Notes under the pieces: generated by a model | Seen by the model: only the letters and a program-made list of their open reading frames with translations | What the model was told of the DNA's origin: nothing | The model's database searches: none | Shown: piece after piece, positions 60,456 to 64,000 of the stretch | How positions within the stretch are numbered: the first letter of the stretch is position 1 | Layout: each line of letters starts with the position of its first letter | Source of the DNA: Paenibacillus montaniterrae | GTDB lineage: Bacteria; Bacillota; Bacilli; Paenibacillales; Paenibacillaceae | Direction: 5' to 3' | Assembly (NCBI RefSeq): GCF_018403185.1 | Contig: NZ_BOSE01000004.1 | Span: 62,001 to 126,000, forward strand | DNA: 64,000 bases | Translations under genes and position numbers: made by a program

Positions 60456-61412
60456 CTATCGCAATACGGATAGCGGAATTGGAGTGGCGTCCAGCAATTG
60501 CTGAAGCACCTGCTCCGTTGTCACTCCTTGCATTTTTGCCTCCATGCTTGGCAAAACGCGATGTCCAATAATATGAGGAAACAACAGTTTCACGTCATCT
60601 GGAATGACATAATCTCGCTGATGCAGAAAAGCTCTGGCACGAGCAGCCTTCGCCAAAGAAATCGAAGAGCGCGGACTAGCGCCGAGACGCAGGTAGACAT
60701 GCTCCCTCGTTCCTTGAATTAAAGCAAGCAAGTACGCTGCTACGGAATCATCCAAATGCACAGCATCGACAAACTGACGAATATGAATGAGCTGCCCGAT
60801 TTCAATGCATGGCTTTATATGATCGGCAGGATGAATGCGCTCGATTTGCTGAATCATCGCTTGCTCATCCTTTGCGGAAGGATAGCCCAGCGTAAGCTTC
60901 AGCATAAAACGGTCAAGCTGCGCTTCAGGCAGCGAATAGGTGCCTTCAAATTCAATCGGATTTTGCGTGGCCAGCAAAATAAACGGCTCTGGAAGCTTGT
61001 ATCCCTCGCCATCAACCGTAACATAGCCTTCTTCCATCGCTTCAAGCAAGGCAGACTGGGTTTTAGTCGTAGCGCGGTTAATTTCATCTGCTAGTAAAAC
61101 ATTGGTGTGTACAGGCCCGCTGCGGAATACAAAACGCTGCTCTGCTGGATGGAAAATCGATACGCCTGTAATATCAGTAGGAAGCAAATCGGGGTTGCAC
61201 TGGATTCTACGAAACTGGCCGCCCAATACGGTAGCGAGCGACTTGACCAGCTGAGTTTTTCCCGTTCCGGGCACATCCTCTAGCAAAACATGCCCTCCAG
61301 CGAGAATCGCTATAAGTAACCGCTCAATTTCATTCTCTTTTCCTAAAATAGCTGAGCTTAATTGCTGCAATATTTGATTACAAGCTTGCATGGCAATTGA
61401 ACGATTGTTCAT
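60456..61412 (-). CDS. MoxR family AAA ATPase
   Basis: A 318-residue AAA+ ATPase: Walker A EDVPGTGKTQLV, Walker B LLADEINRA, sensor 1 ATQNPIE, the MoxR motif EGTYSLPEAQLDRF, and a C-terminal lid with GASPRSSISLAKAARA. It is a chaperone-like partner for the DUF58 protein. ATG follows AGGAGG. First gene of the three-gene operon that ends at 56956. Confidence 0.95.
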   Translation of the reverse strand: MNNRSIAMQACNQILQQLSSAILGKENEIERLLIAILAGGHVLLEDVPGTGKTQLVKSLATVLGGQFRRIQCNPDLLPTDITGVSIFHPAEQRFVFRSGPVHTNVLLADEINRATTKTQSALLEAMEEGYVTVDGEGYKLPEPFILLATQNPIEFEGTYSLPEAQLDRFMLKLTLGYPSAKDEQAMIQQIERIHPADHIKPCIEIGQLIHIRQFVDAVHLDDSVAAYLLALIQGTREHVYLRLGASPRSSISLAKAARARAFLHQRDYVIPDDVKLLFPHIIGHRVLPSMEAKMQGVTTEQVLQQLLDATPIPLSVLR

Positions 61413-61724
61413 ATGATTTCCTCCTAGTAAATGCGAATTCCAAAAAGGCTGCTTTTTGAAATACCTCTATTAGTCTTTATCAATACAAGCTGCAAACACT
61501 AGCTGCTTATTCAATTATAGAGCATCTGCAAACGGATATATATCAAAATGGCTGCTGTTTGTATATTTCTGTAGGCAATTACAATTTCCTTTGTTAATTT
61601 ATCTAAATTTGACATTGCAGGCCTGTCATGCTGGCTGCTGTTCAATTGGACGATGCACACATTTGGGCTTAAGTAAATACTATGTACTGTTCCCCAAAGT
61701 TCTTCAGGAAAGGTGCGTGAGCAC
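61413..61724. other. Divergent intergenic region
   Basis: About 310 nt between moxR (minus) and the ATPase gene (plus). It contains a perfect small hairpin CAAAAAG-GCTG-CTTTTTG (61441-61458), and on the minus strand a moderate promoter match TTGCAG-17-TAATAG for moxR. An imperfect TGACA / TGTCA inverted repeat lies near 61611-61630. No gene is supported. Confidence 0.45.
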
Positions 61725-62840
61725 TTGACACAGATTTCATATTTTTTATCGGGAAATACCGCCAAAGGATATAAAAGTCTAATCCAGAATACGTTAAAGC
61801 ACTATAAGTACCTATGTGTGGTTGATGGGCCTTACTTGTCAGATAACTGTGTAATTATGCAGCGTCTATATGAGACATTGCATGAGGATGTTGAACATTT
61901 GGAGCTCGTTTACCATCCATCCAGCCCTGACCATCTGCAAGGCATTATATTCCCTGAGATTAAAATGGCTGTTTTCAGCTCAACCCCTGAAAGCCGGATT
62001 CTGCTAGACCTCCATAAAGGACCCGCTGCAATACTTAATGTATTTGATTTCTATGATATGAAAAAAATTCAGGGGCTGCTAAACCGCATCGATCGTTTGA
62101 CAACTGAGATCATTACCAAGCACCATCAAGCCTATCGCGGCTACGAGCAAGCGCTACGTATTCATGATGAATGGGAAAAAATTTATATTGAACAAAGCAA
62201 CTTTAGAGCTGCCAATGCGTTTGCTGATCAGCTTGCGCATCAGCTATTTCCTGATCGCGAGCTGACAGACGAGCGAAATGAGCCCATTTATCGCTTTCTA
62301 GGTGCAGCAACGCCGAAGGGAGCGATTGATTTTGTACCAGAGCTGACTGCCGGACTTAAGCGCTATTTTATTAAAGGCCGTCCTGGCTCAGGCAAATCTA
62401 CCCTGCTCCGCAAGCTTGTCGCAAGAGGAGAAGAGCTTGGCTACGAGCTTGAGGTTTATCAGTGCGGATTAGATCCGGACAGCCTGGATATGGTCATCTG
62501 CCGCCCGCTCGGCTTTGCTATATTCGATAGCACGGCGCCGCATGAATATGACCCGGTGCTGGAAAGCGATGAACTTATCGATATGTATCAAATTGCTATT
62601 GCCCCGCACACCGATGAACGTTTCAAAGCTGAGCTGCAGGAGGTCGCTGAACGCTATCGTGCACAGATGAAGCTTAGCAATGCCGCGCTGGCTGAGGCTG
62701 CAAGCTTTGAAGAGGAACGGGCGATTCTGACTGAAGGAGCGCTTATAAAAAACAAACTGCATGAAATCGAGCAAATACTTGTAGCTAGCATTCGTGAAGT
62801 TCTGCAGTCCGCTCGAGATAAGAGTGTGTCTGAGAGCTAG
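61725..62840 (+). CDS. Tandem P-loop ATPase/nucleotide kinase-like protein (PRK06851-like)
   Basis: A 371-residue soluble protein with two P-loop-like halves. The first opens at once with a degenerate loop (FLSGNTAKGYKSL); the second has a full Walker A (FIKGRPGSGKSTLL, about residue 220) and a DSTAPHEYDP block that also marks the first half of related proteins. A coiled helix (about 300-350) precedes the end. I choose TTG 61725, with AGGAAAGGTG 9 nt upstream; GTG 61713 is in frame but only 3 nt from AGGA. Such proteins are found mainly in spore formers, and here it lies beside the spoVA genes; function unknown. Confidence 0.8.
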   Translation: MTQISYFLSGNTAKGYKSLIQNTLKHYKYLCVVDGPYLSDNCVIMQRLYETLHEDVEHLELVYHPSSPDHLQGIIFPEIKMAVFSSTPESRILLDLHKGPAAILNVFDFYDMKKIQGLLNRIDRLTTEIITKHHQAYRGYEQALRIHDEWEKIYIEQSNFRAANAFADQLAHQLFPDRELTDERNEPIYRFLGAATPKGAIDFVPELTAGLKRYFIKGRPGSGKSTLLRKLVARGEELGYELEVYQCGLDPDSLDMVICRPLGFAIFDSTAPHEYDPVLESDELIDMYQIAIAPHTDERFKAELQEVAERYRAQMKLSNAALAEAASFEEERAILTEGALIKNKLHEIEQILVASIREVLQSARDKSVSES

Positions 62841-62847
62841 CAGCACA

Positions 62848-62903
62848 AAGCAAGGGGTGTCCCTTTCGTCATGCAGACGAGGGACACCCCTTGCTTGTTT
62901 TCT
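62848..62903. terminator. Strong bidirectional terminator
   Basis: Perfect 16-bp stem AAGCAAGGGGTGTCCC / GGGACACCCCTTGCTT topped by TCGTC-ATGCA-GACGA; GTTTTCTAGTTTT follows on the plus strand. It ends the ATPase gene and the converging spoVA transcript. Confidence 0.88.
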
Positions 62904-62922
62904 AGTTTTATTTTGCACAACA

Positions 62923-63273
62923 TTAGCCCTTTGGCCTTACAATCAAAGCTGCGAGAAAGGAGAAAATAATCGCTGATGAAATCCCCGCGCTCGTCAGCTT
63001 GAATATGCCGGAAATTACGCCTATCCAGCCTGTTTCATACAGCTCGGTCAGAGCACCGTGCACAAGCGCATTGCCAAAGCTTGTAATCGGTACAGTAGCG
63101 CCCGCACCCGCAAATTTGACAAGCGGCTCATACCAGCCGAGGCCGTCCACAATGGCGCCCGTAACAACCAGAATAGACATCGTATGACCAGGGGTCAGCT
63201 TCGCCACATCAAACATCAGCTGACCAATTACACAAATAAGCCCGCCAACAATAAAAGCCCATAAATAAATCAT
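62923..63273 (-). CDS. spoVAE: Stage V sporulation protein AE (SpoVAEb type)
   Basis: A 116-residue membrane protein with about four helices, opening MIYLWAFIVGGLICVIGQLM and containing the conserved PGHTMSILVVTGAI. It is part of the inner-membrane channel that moves calcium-dipicolinate into the forespore and out during germination. The ATG lies one base after the spoVAD stop with GGTGGAG ahead. Last gene of the visible spoVA segment. Confidence 0.94.
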   Translation of the reverse strand: MIYLWAFIVGGLICVIGQLMFDVAKLTPGHTMSILVVTGAIVDGLGWYEPLVKFAGAGATVPITSFGNALVHGALTELYETGWIGVISGIFKLTSAGISSAIIFSFLAALIVRPKG

Positions 63274-63274
63274 C

Positions 63275-64000
63275 CTACTCCACCCCCTTGCCCTTCAAGG
63301 CTACAGCGTGGGCAATGCATGGAATGGATTCTCCTTGCTGGTAGGAAATTGGAGAAAGCAAAGCTCCAGTTGCGACGACGAGTACTCGGCGCAAATGTCC
63401 TTTATTAAGCTCGTTCATAATATGTCCGTAGGTGACAACTGCTGAGCAAGCTGCGCCGCTGCCGCCAGCTTCCACCTGCTGATCATCAATGTTATAGATC
63501 ATCAAGCCGCAATCATCAAAATGCGTTGTATTAATTGGCACCTGTTCCTTCAGCAGCAAATCGGTAGCAATCGGATGCCCTACTCTGGCTAGGTCGCCTG
63601 TGACGATAAGATCATAGTCCTTTGGCGTACGATTCATATCATTAAGATGGGCAATAATCGTATCGACTGCAGCAGGAGCCATCGCTGCTCCCATATTGAA
63701 CGGATCAGTAATGCCAAGATCAATGACTCTGCCGATTGTAGCAGCTTCAATCGCAGGTCCGTCTCCGTCCAGCGCCACGACAGCTGCTCCAGCTCCCGTG
63801 ATCGTATACTGGGCAGTTGGAGGCTTTTGCGCACCATATTCTGTCGGGTAGCGGAATTGCTTCTCGGCTGTACAGTTGTGGCTGCTAGCGGCAGCCATTC
63901 CTTTTTTAACCGCGCCAGTGCTGACGAGCTGAGCGACAATCGCCAACGCTTCCATTGAGGTAGAGCACGCTCCAAACACACCTAAGTATGGAATCTTCAG
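63275..64000 (-). CDS. spoVAD: Stage V sporulation protein AD, C-terminal part (gene cut by the right edge)
   Basis: The 241 visible residues are the C-terminal two-thirds of a thiolase-fold SpoVAD (full length normally about 335-340). Recognisable blocks are GVFGACSTSMEALA, SSHNCTAEKQFRYPTEYG, QYTITGAGAAVV and DPFNMGAAMAPAAVD. SpoVAD binds dipicolinic acid on the outer face of the SpoVA complex. The frame is open across the edge. A putative start near 63979 is internal. Upstream spoVAA-C genes would lie to the right. Confidence 0.95.
   Translation of the reverse strand: MKIPYLGVFGACSTSMEALAIVAQLVSTGAVKKGMAAASSHNCTAEKQFRYPTEYGAQKPPTAQYTITGAGAAVVALDGDGPAIEAATIGRVIDLGITDPFNMGAAMAPAAVDTIIAHLNDMNRTPKDYDLIVTGDLARVGHPIATDLLLKEQVPINTTHFDDCGLMIYNIDDQQVEAGGSGAACSAVVTYGHIMNELNKGHLRRVLVVATGALLSPISYQQGESIPCIAHAVALKGKGVE

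Overview
The window looks like a chromosomal segment of an endospore-forming Firmicute, most probably Paenibacillus or a close Paenibacillaceae relative. The grounds are gene content and order: a yqeG-yqeH-aroE-yhbY-nadD-yqeK-rsfS operon with a cvfB-type gene inserted before a yqeM-type methyltransferase, a gerA-gerC-(small membrane gene)-gerB germinant receptor operon, spoVAD-spoVAE, yqhH-yqhG, yqzE, ylaH and YhcN/YlaJ genes, SD-rich starts with frequent TTG/GTG, and a T-box leader on tyrS. The assignment is inferred from families and was not searched. Base composition is moderate and even, apart from an AT-rich stretch around 28.5-30.5 kb. I see no prophage, insertion sequence, CRISPR array or rRNA operon. 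Nearly everything is ordinary housekeeping or sporulation chromosome.

Layout. 0-6.6 kb: a truncated membrane-anchored protein, PIN-PhoH protein, YlaJ-like lipoprotein, LytR-CpsA-Psr protein, YlaH, TypA/BipA and a membrane protein. 6.7-9.5 kb: two divergent TerC-family genes separated by three tandem copies of a long palindromic repeat, with a fourth copy beyond the second gene. 9.5-15.9 kb: thiI with its cysteine desulfurase, a lytic transglycosylase, a CNNM/CBS membrane protein, two identical tRNA-Thr(UGU) genes and small proteins. 15.4-20 kb: a two-component system with a coupled lipoprotein gene, then tyrS under T-box control. 20-26 kb: a membrane diguanylate cyclase and the spore germination operon. 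26-30.5 kb: ilvD with a GntR regulator, then two AT-rich accessory genes. 30.6-33.5 kb: the B12-dependent ribonucleotide reductase NrdJ. 33.6-46.4 kb: yqhHG, cell-wall hydrolysis and deacetylation genes, small conserved proteins, xpt, a YkvI transporter, a glycosyltransferase, a second diguanylate cyclase and HPr kinase. 46.5-50.1 kb: nrdIEF. 50.3-61.4 kb: the yqe operon and, upstream of it, a MoxR-DUF58-transglutaminase operon. 61.7-64 kb: a P-loop ATPase and the spoVAE/spoVAD genes, the latter cut by the window edge.

The two most notable signals are regulatory or structural rather than new protein systems. First, a family of about 170-nt imperfect palindromes (7440-8021 and 9321-9481) shows compensatory base changes between copies in both inner and outer stems, so base-pairing has been preserved while sequence diverged. 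Second, the class II (nrdJ) and class Ib (nrdIEF) ribonucleotide reductase promoters carry the same architecture: two NrdR-box-like sites 31-32 bp apart, one lying inside the -35/-10 spacer. This implies that one repressor sets the balance of oxygen-dependent and B12-dependent dNTP synthesis. I found no convincing evidence of an entirely new multi-gene system.
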